Shown: one piece after another, positions 33,094 to 43,953 of the stretch
Position numbering within the stretch: the first letter of the stretch is position 1
Layout of the letters: each line of letters opens with the position of its first letter
From: Bretschneidera sinensis
Lineage: Eukaryota > Streptophyta > Magnoliopsida > Brassicales > Akaniaceae
Assembly: GCA_023935145.1 (NCBI GenBank)
Contig: CM043705.1
Coordinates: forward strand, 52,336,084-52,400,083
Reading direction: 5' to 3'
DNA: 64,000 nucleotides
Made by a program: the position numbers and the translations under genes
Notes under the pieces: generated by a model
Seen by the model: only the letters and a program-made list of their open reading frames with translations
Told to the model about the DNA's origin: nothing
Database searches by the model: none

Positions 33094-33315
33094 GTGGGCA
33101 TATCAATGTTGGGTGATCTTGGTGCAACCCATTCTTTTGCATCCAGTATTCATATGAAGTCTATTGAAGTATATGTTAGTCATTTGATGCAAAATATTTT
33201 TGTTGAAGTTCTCATTAGAGATAAAGTGATAATCATAAATGTTTACAAGGGTTATGTGATTCGTATCAGTGATACAGAATCTGAAGCTGATTTATTATCT
33301 TTGAATGTGATATAA
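33094..33315 (+). pseudogene. Gypsy-3 aspartic protease remnant
   Basis: A 73-codon open stretch with MLGDLGATHSFASSIHMKS (active-site Asp and ATHS motif), then NIFVEVLIRDKVIIINVYKG and ESEADLLSLNVI, ending at the same place as in Gypsy-1. The NWLSTYY segment follows in another frame. Confidence 0.83.
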
Positions 33316-33679
33316 TCTCATTTAATTTTGAGAATGAATTGGTTGTCGACGTATTATGCTTGTGTTGATTATTCCAGAAAGAATATAGTGTTCTAGATAT
33401 GGACAGAAGAAGTTTAATTTCAAAGAGAATATAAAATACTCTCGAACTATCTCATTTTGCTCTGACCACTAGGAGATGGTTGAAGAAGGGTTGTGAGGAG
33501 TAATTAGCATACATAATGGATTATAGAAAGGAAAATAGGAAGTTAGAATAAATCTTAGTGGTGAAAGATTATTCTAATGTAATTCTTGATGAGTTGTCTA
33601 GGTTGCCTCCAAGTAGGGAGATTAAATTCTCAATTAATGTGATACCAGGATCATCACATATATTTAATAGCACCCTACA

Positions 33680-34390
33680 AAGTGACACCCACTGGGTTAA
33701 GAGAGTTGAAAGTCCAAGAGTTGTTAGATAAACAATTTATTCGATTTAATGTGTCACCATGAGGAGCCCACATAGTGGTTGTGAAGAAAGAAAGATGGAA
33801 CGATGAAATTGTGTATAGACTATAAATAGTTGAATAAGATCAAATACTATTTTCAGGATAAATAAATTGTTTAAGCGGTGCAAGGAGTGAGAGTGGTTTT
33901 CTTAGATAAACTTGAGATCAGGTTATCACCATTTGAGGATAGAGAAGGGAGACATGCCTAAGACTGCTTTTAGGACACGTTATGGTCATAAGCTTTTTGG
34001 TGATGTCATGTGGATTAACTAATGTACCAGAAACATTTATGGACTTGATAACTAGAGTGTTTAAACTATATTTTAACAAGTTTATGGTTGTATTTGACTT
34101 TATGATATAATATAAGAAGAAAAAACAACATGTGAAACATTAGTCAGTATGTTGGAGATTCCGAGGAGAGAAATTATATGCAAAGTTCTCTAAGTATGAG
34201 TGTTGGCTAAATGAAATAACTTTCTTAGAACATGTAATATCAAGAAATGGTATAACAGTTTATCCACAAAAGGTAGATGTAATGTTAAGTTGGGAGAGAC
34301 CAACTAATGTGATTGAGATTAGAATCTTCTTGGGGTTAGCTAGTTATTATAGAAGATTTTTTCAGAATTTTTTTTTCTATTATTGTAGTA
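33680..34390 (+). pseudogene. Gypsy-3 reverse transcriptase remnant
   Basis: Relics in order: [28 protein letters not shown] (about 33765), [23 protein letters not shown] (33910-33965), RYGHKLF, a [14 protein letters not shown] segment, then VVFDFMI where FIDD should be, LYAKFSKYECWLNEITFLEH (34175-34240), and FFLGLASYYRRFF (34330-34365). Many stops occur. The FDF lesion and the short block after it match Gypsy-1. Confidence 0.85.
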
Positions 34391-34429
34391 CTGTTGAATA
34401 GACTGACTAGGAAAGAGGTGAGATTTGTA

Positions 34430-34895
34430 TGGTGAGGGAAGTGTGAGAAAAATTTTCAATTACTAAAGGAGAAATTGATTATAACTCCAGTATTGGTGTT
34501 TCTTTATGGTGATGAAGGATTTGTGGTGTATAGTATTACGTCACATCAATGATGAGGATATGTGTAACATAGGAAAGCTATGGCCCATACTTCTAGGTAA
34601 TTGAAGATTCATGATAGAAATTACAATACTCATGACTTAGAGTTGGCTGCTATAGTGTTTATTTTAAAGATTGGAGACATAATCTGTATGAAACCACTTG
34701 TGAGATATTCATGGGTTATAAGAGTTTGACATACTTACCTGCCCAGAGAGAGTTGAATTTGTGGCAAAGATGGTGGATGGAGTTGATTAGTAACTATGAT
34801 TGTACAATTCACTATCATCTAGAAAATATGAAGGTGATAGCTGAGGCTTTGAGTAGGAAGTCTACAAGAAGGTTAACTGCTATGGGAGTCCTGAT
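34430..34895 (+). pseudogene. Gypsy-3 RNase H remnant
   Basis: CEKNFQLLKEKLIITPVLVF, then FVVYS, KAMAHTSR, LEL.AIVFILKIWRHNLYE and, in an open stretch at 34711-34899, SLTYLPAQRELNLWQRWWME and MKVIAEALSRKS. The SDAS Asp codon is changed (YSITS). Frame breaks lie in between. Confidence 0.8.
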
Positions 34896-35049
34896 GTGAA
34901 ATTGATGATAAATTTAGAGAGATAAGAATGAAATTGAATATCAGTGATAAAGGATCGTGGTTAACAAATATGGTTTTACAGTCATCCATATTAAAATGCT
35001 TTAGAGATGCATGGTAGAGATGAAGAGATAGAAAAGGTTAAGGATTGAG

Positions 35050-35765
35050 TGCTTACTAGAAAGCAATATGAGTTCAAAATTTGAAGTGAGGATGTTTTGG
35101 TATTGGAACATAGGATTTGTGTTCCCAATGATGCGTAGTTGAGAAAGAAGATATTGAGAAAGGTATATGATGATGTATATTCAATGCACCAGAGTAACAA
35201 TAAGATGTATAGAGGATTGAGACAAAATTTTTGGTGGTCAGGATTGAAAAGAGATGTAGCTGAGATTGTGAGGTTGTATGGAGCACCATTAAGCATAGTG
35301 TCAATTAGATATGTTAGATTTACATCTTGGTTTTTGGAGAGGCTTTCAAAAAGCCACAGGTATATAATTGCAATTTAATATAACTTTTCATGCTCAAACA
35401 GAAAGGATTTTTTTAGAGTACTAGAATATATGTGAAGGGAAAATGTGAGGAGTTTCTCAGTAAGTTGGGATGCTTACATGCCATCAATTGAAATTGCTTA
35501 TAATAATATGTATCAAACTACTATTGGGATGATACCGATTGAGACATTGTATGGTAGGAGGTGTAGAACTCCTATATGTTGGAAAGAAATGGGAGAGAAA
35601 AATATATTGGTCCATCAATTATTGAGTTAACAACTGAGAGGATCAAATTGGTTAGAAAGAACCGTAAAGTAGCACAAAGAAGACCAAATAGCTATGCTGA
35701 TAATAAATGAAGACCTCGTGAGTTTTAAGTAGGTGATTGGGTGTATTGAAAAATATCTCAATGAA
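35050..35765 (+). pseudogene. Gypsy-3 integrase remnant with core deletion
   Basis: Open piece 35139-35378: KKILRKVYDDVYSMHQSNNK, MYRGLRQNFWWSGLKRDVAEIV fused directly to RLYGAPLSIVS. About 70 residues of zinc finger end and catalytic core are lost at the same residue as in Gypsy-1. The downstream piece at 35445-35630 has SVSWDAYMPSIEIAYNNMYQ and PIETLYGRRCRTPICWKEM. Confidence 0.9.
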
Positions 35766-35789
35766 AATGTGTATTGAGATTTAAACGGG

Positions 35790-36130
35790 AAAGGAAAGCT
35801 GAATCCGAGGTATGTGGGATCCTATAAGGTTGTTAGGAAAGTTAGGCTAGTTGTGGATAGCCTGGATATACCTCCAGAGTTGAAGCAGTGGCATAACATA
35901 TTTCATGTTTCACTTTTAAGAAAGTGTTTACATGATGAGTATTATAATATTTCGAGCTAAGCCATAGAAATTCAGAAGGATTGAGCTTATATACAAGTAC
36001 CAGTAAGGATTTTAGACAGAAAAAAACAAGTCATGTGTAATAAAATAATTTCACTAGTTTAAGTTCTGTGGCGGAATAATGATGTTGAAGAGATTACATG
36101 AAAGCGTGAGGCAACTATGAAGAAATATTA
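35790..36130 (+). pseudogene. Gypsy-3 integrase C-terminus / chromodomain-like tail
   Basis: Reads PRYVGSYKVV-like, DSLDIPPELKQWHNIFHVSLLRKCLHDEYYNISS, and WRNNDVEEIT near 36070, the usual family ending before the purine tract. Broken by stops. Confidence 0.7.
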
Positions 36131-36197
36131 TTCACAATTATTTCTTGAGCTAGGTAAGGAAATTTCAGTGACGAAATTTTTGTAAGGTGGGTAGAAT

Positions 36198-38289
36198 TGT
36201 AATACCTGTATTCGTAAAGTAAAGGTAAAGAAGTAATTTAATAAATACGACATGAAATTAAAATAAAATATATGTGAAAGGTTTATTATTATTTGAATAA
36301 AATAATTCTTAAAAAAATGGACGCGTGGAGGCATAACTACAAAGAAAATGGAAAACAATAAAAAAAAAACGTGAACAATAAAAAGAAAAAAAAATTTCCA
36401 AAAAAAAAAAACCCGAAAACGTGGCAGCCAATGTTGCCACCTGCTGCCAAATGAAACAAAGGGTGTTGCATGTTAAACATGTAGCAAAAATCGTGGCAGG
36501 CATGCACAAACAAAGGCTTGGTTTGTGTTATATATATATATAAGTTAAGTTACATTATTATTCTTTTCCAAATTCGTTTAGTTTTCTTTCAATCGCTCTA
36601 TTTCTCTAAACACTTGGGGACCAAAAGAAAAGTTGAAAGACCAAAATTTTGAAGAGGTTTACTGCGGAATTTCTTAGAGAATCACAAGAAGCTATCAGAA
36701 AAACAGAAGGTAATAACATAGTGTTTATTCTTGAATTTTTAGCGTACATAACATTTTCCGAAATTCAAAGTGAGAACTTTCAAAGGGTGTGGTTTATGAA
36801 AAAAATAAGAAATAATTAGAAATTTAATACAAATATTATATCAAGTGTTGACGATTAGCAACTGGGGGAAATTTCTGAGAGGAACGGGAAAGGCAAGGAG
36901 GTGATCCACGGGTAGCTTTAAGTGTTACATGGTGAGTTAAATTTATTTTAAGTAATCTAAATAAAAATCAAATATCTAGTAATAATATTAAAATAAATTA
37001 TTAGTTTATGCTTTGGTGGTAGATAAAAATTAAATTAATAGGTATGATATGAATTTTGGACATGTAGAAAATTATTAGGGGGAAAATAATATTTTTTGGA
37101 ATAATAAGTTGATTTAATAATAAAAGTGATAAGTGAAATTCTTGATGAATTATGGTTGATGTTTTGATACGAATTATGAGGAGATGAAATTTAGTGGATC
37201 TTGACAAGCTAAGATGGATGATTTGATGTGATTTATGATGAGAGGAATTTAGTGAAATTTTTTTATAATAATTTGAGGAAAGACATGATAGCTAAATTTA
37301 AATATTTTGAGTTCATGTTGTTTTTGTATTACTGTTCATATGCATCTTTCATATCATTGTTCATCTGCATATCATTAAATAAAAAAACCAAAAGAACCGG
37401 GAATGGGCTGGTCTAATTAAAAAACCGTGACAACCGGTATATGCTAGAAATAAATACTGTGGCAGCCGGGATAAGCTGTAAAGAAAAGAACTGTGAAGAC
37501 AGCCGGTCTAAGATAATAAAAATATGTTGACATGTGGGAAGATGTTCCCATAATAATAATTCATGCATTGCATCTGTTTTACATATTGATTGCATTACTG
37601 AAATGCTGATGTGTGGGTTATTATTGTGAATTTTATTTATAGATGAATGAGTATCATAGAGAGACAGTTATGGTGAGAAAGAAACCTAGAAGTATGATGC
37701 GATAAGAACCATCTAAATATTAGATTTTATGATGTGAACCTCATTACGAGGTAATTATGAGAAAATTGATGGTCTTGAGGTGACCCAATATTTAAGAAGA
37801 AGAGATTGATAGAGAATGAGACTTATGATATTTGTAGTAATAGTAGAATGCTATTATCAAGTTATGTGAAATTTAATTGATTTAATATTGAAATACCATT
37901 TATACAATTAAGTATTTCTAGTAAATTTAATTCACGGAGCTTGTGAAGCTCACCCCTTATTGTACAATGATTTCAGGTAGCAGGCATGACAAATAGTTTG
38001 GTGAGTTGAGGTTCAGACGAAATCATTTTCTGTAAGCCACGTACATGTCAACATCCTCAGACTAATGAGAAAATAAAATAAAATTTTATTTGTAAATATT
38101 CATGCATTTTACGTTGTATATTAAGTTTAAGTTAATATCATATTGATGTATCTCCCCTATTGAGGGTTGAAGATTAATATAAAAATTTCTATTGGGATAT
38201 TTTTTATTGTTGCATCTTTGTGTCGTGCTGGATTTTCAAAATGTGATGACACCGTTTCAAGGGTGGCCAACCTGAGATGGGTCGTTACA
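36198..38289 (+). repeat. Gypsy-3 3' LTR (2092 bp)
   Basis: TGTAATACCTGTATTCG to GGGTCGTTACA. It contains a short (TA)7 at 36529-36542 and dyad modules at about 37385-37520. Confidence 0.95.
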
Positions 38290-39648
38290 AAAACCCAAAT
38301 AGAAAGAACATGAATTAACAAGGAGAGTATAAGCATGAATTTTGTAATTGAAGAAGCGAAAAAAATACAAAAAAAAAAATGCCAGAACCTAAGTATGAAG
38401 CATCGATTCGAGTTTCAAACTTATCATAAAAATCCCTATACATGATATCATTTGAATCGTCAGATGGAGGAGAGTAGAAGGACAGTGACGAAATTCTGGC
38501 GACTTAACGCAAAGCAACAAAATTTTAACTGAAGATTTCGACTAGTTTTGATGTGAGAGAGAGAGAGACAGTTTGTGTCAAAGAGATATCGAACAAATAA
38601 GAGAGAGAATGAGCGCGTTACATTAATAAAAGGACCATGTGTGTGAGAGATATATTATTTTTCGATAAGTTTGTTTTGGCGTGATTTTTGTCTTATCCAT
38701 AAGTAATAAAATGTTGATTTTGATAAGTAATTGAACTAAAAACTGACTTATATAAGTCACAAGACATATCTTATTTTGACAAACAACTATATTAAAGTGC
38801 AAATAAGTAACATAGATCACCTTACAAGTCGCAACCAAACAAGGGCTAAGTCACAAGCTTGATTTATATAAGTCCACAGTTATACTGCACTTATTTTATT
38901 AAACCCCACTTTTAAAATAAGTGATCTTATTTTGAACTTTAAACATCATAAACAAGTTTGAGTATGCCAACCAAAAAGGGCTAACTGTCATACGATGAAG
39001 CAAAAGTGGGCCATGGGGGTTTATCATACCATAAGCAGAAGAGCTGCAGAAGCATTGAACCTTGACACTATGAAATCATAAAATTTTCTCAAATACTATT
39101 ATTAGTAAATGAAGAGTTTATCATCATTACAGTAACCCTAGTGGTGGCAATGCCATGATTCTCAAACAAGCATGTTGTGTTCCCTCTTAGAAGCCTTATA
39201 TGAAAGCGACATTCACATACCAATTTTTTTTTGAAAATTACAAAAAAAGAGTACTACTACTAATAATGCGAGTGAAGAAGAATGATTAGGAAGAGAAAAA
39301 CACACCATTTTAAGAAAAGAAAAGAAAAGGCACTTATTGGGTGTTTAATCAGTATTCATATTACTCTTAAAAACTTAATTAGTAATTCTTAAAAACATAA
39401 ATAATGATATGAAAGAGTTAAAAGAAAAATTTTAAAATGTTTCAGAAATTATTATTCAAGTTTTTGTGTGTTACTAGTCGAGTTTTTAAAAATTATATAT
39501 TAAAAACCATGGATAGTGTTCCATGGGTCTGAAAGGTCATCTAATAAATTCTTATTTAGAAATCATTTTGATTCCACTAATAATTAGAATTCGAATTATC
39601 ACACATCGATCATGATCAATAAAAAAATTTGTGGTGCTATTAACTTTA
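38290..39648. other. Spacer with purine-rich block, no gene seen
   Basis: 38295-38600 continues the repeat that Gypsy-3 interrupted. On the minus strand it reads as a pyrimidine-rich leader (GA microsatellite near 38555). Two similar ends, CCAAACAAGGGCTAA (38837) and CCAACCAAAAAGGGCTAA (38968), look like PIF/Harbinger-type termini. No supported coding sequence. Confidence 0.45.
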
Positions 39649-40076
39649 GGGTAAATTACATTAACCTATCTGAGGTTAGTTCATAGTTACACTTATCTCA
39701 TCTAGTTTCTAAATTATATATTTACCTACCTGTCGTTAGACTTTTGTTAGTTTTCCATTAATCAACTGTTCAAAATCCAATCAATTCTTATGCTAACTCA
39801 TCAAAACTTATTAGAAACCTGACTTTACCATTGATAATTTTAAAATTCAATCAAAGTTCGGATGCTGCTTGGGTAAAAGATTTAACTAGATTTTGAAATT
39901 ATTAAGAGTAAAGACAGGTTTCAAATAAGTTTTAATGAGTTTGCATAAGGTTTGGCTAGATTTTAAACAATTGACTAATAAAAAGCTAATGATAGATATG
40001 TAAGTGTATATTCTAAAAATTATGTGAGATAAATGTAACCATAGACTAACTTCAAGTATATTAATGTAATTCACCC
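39649..40076. mobile_element. MITE, 428 bp, with inverted repeats of about 120 bp
   Basis: Left arm GGGTAAATTACATTAACCTA onward; right arm ends TAATGTAATTCACCC. The arms pair over about 120 bp with roughly 75-80% identity by eye. Flanks TAACTTTA (39641-39648) and TAACTTTT (40077-40084) are a near-perfect 8-bp duplication. Long arms and an 8-9 bp duplication fit a Mutator-like MITE. Noncoding. Confidence 0.8.
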
Positions 40077-40111
40077 TAACTTTTATTAGCTTTGTTCACG
40101 CTAAAAACAAT

Positions 40112-40330
40112 GGGCTTGTTTGAGGAGGGTTTTCAAAAACCCTTTTCAGTGTTCAAACACTGAAAACTCTTTTCAAACACTCCCTGACATGTTTGGGATA
40201 TAGTGTTCAAAAACAATTTTTGAACACAGTTTTCTCTAAATGGCTGTTCAAACACTGAAATCAGAACACTGCCAATTGGTGTTTTCGGTCTGAAATCAGT
40301 GTCTAGTTTTCACTTTCCACAGACCTCTTC
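40112..40330. repeat. Harbinger left terminus and subterminal repeats
   Basis: TIR GGGCTTGTTTG, then overlapping direct and inverted copies of GTTCAAACACTG and GTTTTCAAAAAC words, which are candidate transposase binding sites. Confidence 0.75.
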
Positions 40331-40870
40331 TCTCGCGACCTCACCTCCTTCTCCAATCCACAGAGCTCTCTATGCAACGCCTCCTTCTCTCTCTCTGCAA
40401 TGCCTTCATCCTTCTCTCTCCCTATTTCATTTCTTTTCACTTTCTAGCCGGGTCTCTCTGCTATTCTCTTCAACAAATCGCGACGGTCGAAGAAACCCAG
40501 AAAATTGTACCCTAGAAATTTTCCTCTCATTTTCCTACTTCCCAAACACAACTGAGCTTCCCTAATGTTTTCACAACTTTACTCCCATCTCTTTGTTCTC
40601 TATCGCAGCCCTACTCTCTCCCCCCTCTGCCTCCCTCTGTCGATTTATCATCTCTCTCCTCTGGAAACTCTTGTCATTCAGCATTTCTCCACTGAGCTTC
40701 CATTGTGAGAACGCTGCCATTACGAGTAAGCCTCTCTCCCTTTCTATTCTCTCTCTCACAGACAAGTGTCGCCGTCAACAGCTAAACATTCTCTTAGATT
40801 GTTTTTTTTTTCCGATTATGCATGACAAAATTAAATGACTATATGGCTCTATTCACTTGATTTCAGGTCT
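40331..40870 (+). other. Pyrimidine-rich leader of the Harbinger element
   Basis: A strongly CT-rich stretch (TCTCTCTC, CTCCTTCTC) that is GC-richer than its surroundings. It would read as Ser/Pro/Leu-rich open frames on both strands, but composition alone explains them. Placement just inside the left end suggests a promoter or 5' leader with a following intron. Confidence 0.4.
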
Positions 40871-41999
40871 GCATCTTCTTGCATGTCTCTCAGCATTAGT
40901 GGAACATAGACCAGCCACGATTTCTAAAGACTTTTGCAAGGTAGTTGTTAACTCACTATTTTTCTCTTTCTCTCTTCTTGTTGTTTGTAGTCCAGTATAA
41001 ATTTTAAGATACTTTTTTTTCAAGATTTCTTACTTTATTCGTGTGTAAATCCTATGGCTTTGCGAGAATCCTCTTGATGATTTGTTTCTTCTAGGTTCAG
41101 AACTAGAATGCAATTTGCTGCATTTTCATGATATTTGCACACTTGCCCTGTTAATATGCTTAAAACATCTTTTTTCCTCCCAGATAATTAGTGAACTAGA
41201 ATGATAAAACTCTTGTTTACTTAATTTTAAACTTAATTCAATCATTAACTTGATGTGGTTTTAACCATGACGTGCTAATGCAGTGGAGTTCATCATTAAC
41301 CACGCTGAACTTTTAATAGCTTTTGTTCAAGAGAATAAGATCCCTGTAAGTTCCTATCCTATTTGCTTGCCTCTTTATTTATAATTTTAATGTTTCCTGT
41401 AGTTCAGTGCTATCTAAATTAACTATTGGTTTATATCTTGGCACTTGGCAGTAATTACTCACTAGAACAATGAGGTGGTACCAAACCTGAACTAACTGCA
41501 AATTGTAGTAAATTTGAAAGACCTTTGTAAATTTATCATTTGTCAGTTTGAAATCTATTCTTTATGCCTTGATTTTTGCTGCTTTTATTCCCTACACTGT
41601 CAAACTTTCAGTATTTAAGGGCTTAAAGTTGTGTAGTTCTCCTTTTTGGTATTCAAGTTCTTTTTCGGTCTTGATGTAATAATAATGGTTAGGATTGTTA
41701 TTGTGATTCTGTGTATTTTCTTTTTTTTCTCCTCTTAGCATGTAATTTGAGCCATGCTCCTTGTTTCTTTCTCTTATTTGCAAAATTTTTATAGACCATC
41801 ATTCAGTAATCATATGTCAGCCTTTCAGTAACATTTTTCTGTTTTGGTAACTAATCAAATTCTATGCCATGTAATGTTGCAATTAATTTTCTTGCTCTTG
41901 AGATTAATAAACTTGGAATTTTCTGATTTATAATCAGAGTATGGTATTTTTTCTCTTGGATAAATGTTAGGAAAATTATTTATCCAAGAACATTACAAA

Positions 42000-42655
42000 A
42001 GCAGGAGTTCTGCTACACATTTGGTAGAAATTGGAACAAAACGATGGCAAACAGTATATAAACCCCAAGTTTTAGCTACATCTGTCAATCTGAACTTAGG
42101 ATTTCATTTCTAACATCAGCAATCATATTCTCAAAGATTTGTATACAGTCTGATAAAAACAGGTTGATGAATTATGATGTTCCTCTCTTGGTGGAGATGG
42201 TAGATATAGTCATTTCAAGCCATTCTTAACACTGTTACATTTAAATTCTGTCACCTGAGGTGCTTAAAGCACATTTCAGTTTAGTCTGCCAATCTGGCAC
42301 AATTTTGTCACTGATTCCAGCTTTTTGCAAAACTTGATTCGAAATGTGAGATGACAAGTAAAGAAAAGATGGTCTTGTTTTTATTATTCAATAACAATCT
42401 ACATCCAAACATCTTTTACCTCCTCTTAAAATGGGTGAACAAGTATATACATAGTTAGTTATGAATTCAAATATACAGAAGCAGGTAGAGAGCAGCTCAC
42501 ATCAATTAATTACACAAACAGCAGCTACTGTCACGAGATTAACATACCCTTTCAGTATGAAGTCCTGCTCTATATGTCTTGATCTAAAAATCCTGTCAGT
42601 TGACTCGAATTAGCTGCTCACCTTGTAATTGTCTAACACATATCAGTGGAGCACC
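42000..42655 (-). other. Possible 3' UTR and flank of the captured WRKY gene
   Basis: Directly downstream (minus strand) of the WRKY stop codon at 42656-42658. The segment is noncoding and less AT-rich than the surroundings. That it came with the WRKY exon is inference from position. Confidence 0.3.
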
Positions 42656-42913
42656 TTACACTGTGATTTTATCTTCTTTCAGCCTCAGAAAGACTGGTCT
42701 TTGGTTATTATTTCCAAAATCCATGTCTTTTAGTAAGGGATACTTCTCAGGCACCACATTCTGTGGTTTTATCTGTGGTGCACTACTGTTGGTTGTGTTG
42801 TGGCTGCTGTTTCTAGCAGCTGGGACATCATGATTATGTTTTCCCTCATATGTAGTTACGACAGCTTTAGGGTCTGTCGAAGCTCTCTCAACATGTTTAC
42901 GAACATTGCATCC
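42656..42913 (-). pseudogene. Captured fragment of a group I WRKY transcription factor (3' exon)
   Basis: An 86-codon stretch ending in TAA at 42656-42658. It begins [18 protein letters not shown], followed by [20 protein letters not shown]: the C-terminal half of a WRKY domain with one zinc-ligand Cys and the HNH ligand pair. It ends [14 protein letters not shown], like the tails of WRKY3/4-type proteins (from memory of the family). The WRKYGQK core and first Cys are not present upstream, although AG lies just before the GC, so the break may be a splice site or the edge of the captured piece. It is uninterrupted, unlike the transposon genes around it, and lies antisense to them. It cannot bind W-boxes alone. 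I infer capture by the Harbinger element. Confidence 0.85.
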
Positions 42914-43450
42914 TATTAATTTCTTTCTACATATCTACTACTATTAATTAATTCTGAAAATTTAACAAATCCCAGCAGCTGGTCTCTGTCAGCTCCAAAG
43001 CTACAGTACTCATTGTCTTGCTGATCATAGCAGTAGTGTCGGTTTATCAGATCAAGATGGTAACATATAAATATTGGACAAGAAATCACCATGTTATGTA
43101 ATCTATCTATACTATATAGGGATGCTACCTTATCATAGTTAGGGCCATCTGTGACAATAAGCTTGGAATCAGCAGCCTCTACATGCAAGCAACATTTCTG
43201 AAACATGTGCTGTTGGGTTAGCACCTGAAAACACACCAGCAGCAACCATTATCCCTAAAGCAACAATGCCATACTCAGTAACATGTGGTTATGCCAATGG
43301 CAAAGTAAGAGTTCATAGTGATAATGATGATGGTTGAAAGGGTAGCACACATGATGGTGCTGATGGCACCAGAGTTGGCATAGGCATAAGGGCACCACCA
43401 GTTTGGATACAGTAGATATCATAGGATGGCCACCAGGCAAACATAACAAA
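42914..43450 (-). other. Unassigned segment upstream of the WRKY fragment
   Basis: The minus strand holds moderately open frames. One contains LTQQHMFQKC and DSKLIVTDGPNYDK after a TTTTCAG acceptor-like site. The segment has gene-like base composition and may be more of the captured donor gene (introns and exons), but I recognise no domain. Confidence 0.3.
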
Positions 43451-43953
43451 TTCTAAACATGAGAAGAGAAGGGTAGGTAAACCTACTTTATCAAAATGAA
43501 CTGATCACTGAACCAGAAATATGTTTTAGGTTTATGATATTGAACTATAGGATCATGATTCAAGATTTAATTTTATGAACCAAAAAAAAAATGAGTAGTT
43601 CAGAGAAAATTGGAAAGAAGTTCAAAAATTCATCCTACTCTCCCTTTATGAGAAGCAGAATTTAGCTTTTTTTTTTTATCCCAAAAGCTGTTTCTTGTTT
43701 TAAGGGTAGTTTAGGTATATTGTAATCTTGTAATTCATTGATATGTTTTGTCATTTCATCTATCAATTTTTGGTTGTTGATAAGTATCATTTTATCTATC
43801 CATATATGAGTGATTCATTTTTTGAATCTTTGATTGAGCAGGAGCCACTAAAATAGTCGGTTAGTTTTTATATAGGTCCAATTTAAGTATCTTAAAATAG
43901 TCGGTTAGTTTTTATTGTTCAATAATAATCTGTTAATGTCGCTTTTATTGTAG

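Larger units (their letters stand above)
29807..38289 (+). mobile_element. Gypsy-3: complete-length Ty3/gypsy retrotransposon (family A)
   Basis: 8483 bp, both LTRs present, flanked by the exact duplication AAAAC (29802-29806 and 38290-38294). The PBS is perfect at 31969-31980. Gag, protease, RT, RNase H, integrase and tail relics follow in order. The integrase junction RDVAEIV-RLYGAP and the RT VFDF lesion are the same as in Gypsy-1, marking both as copies of one defective parent. In the last 230 bp the two LTRs differ at roughly 17 positions by hand count, more than Gypsy-1 does. Confidence 0.95.

Noticed and set aside
40299..40565. 88-codon Ser/Pro/Leu-rich open frame at the Harbinger left end
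   Set aside because: Pyrimidine-rich composition yields such frames on either strand. The position fits an untranslated leader.
42600..42833. 77-codon plus-strand frame with a hydrophobic C-terminus
   Set aside because: It is the reverse of the WRKY exon, whose minus-strand reading is clearly the real one.
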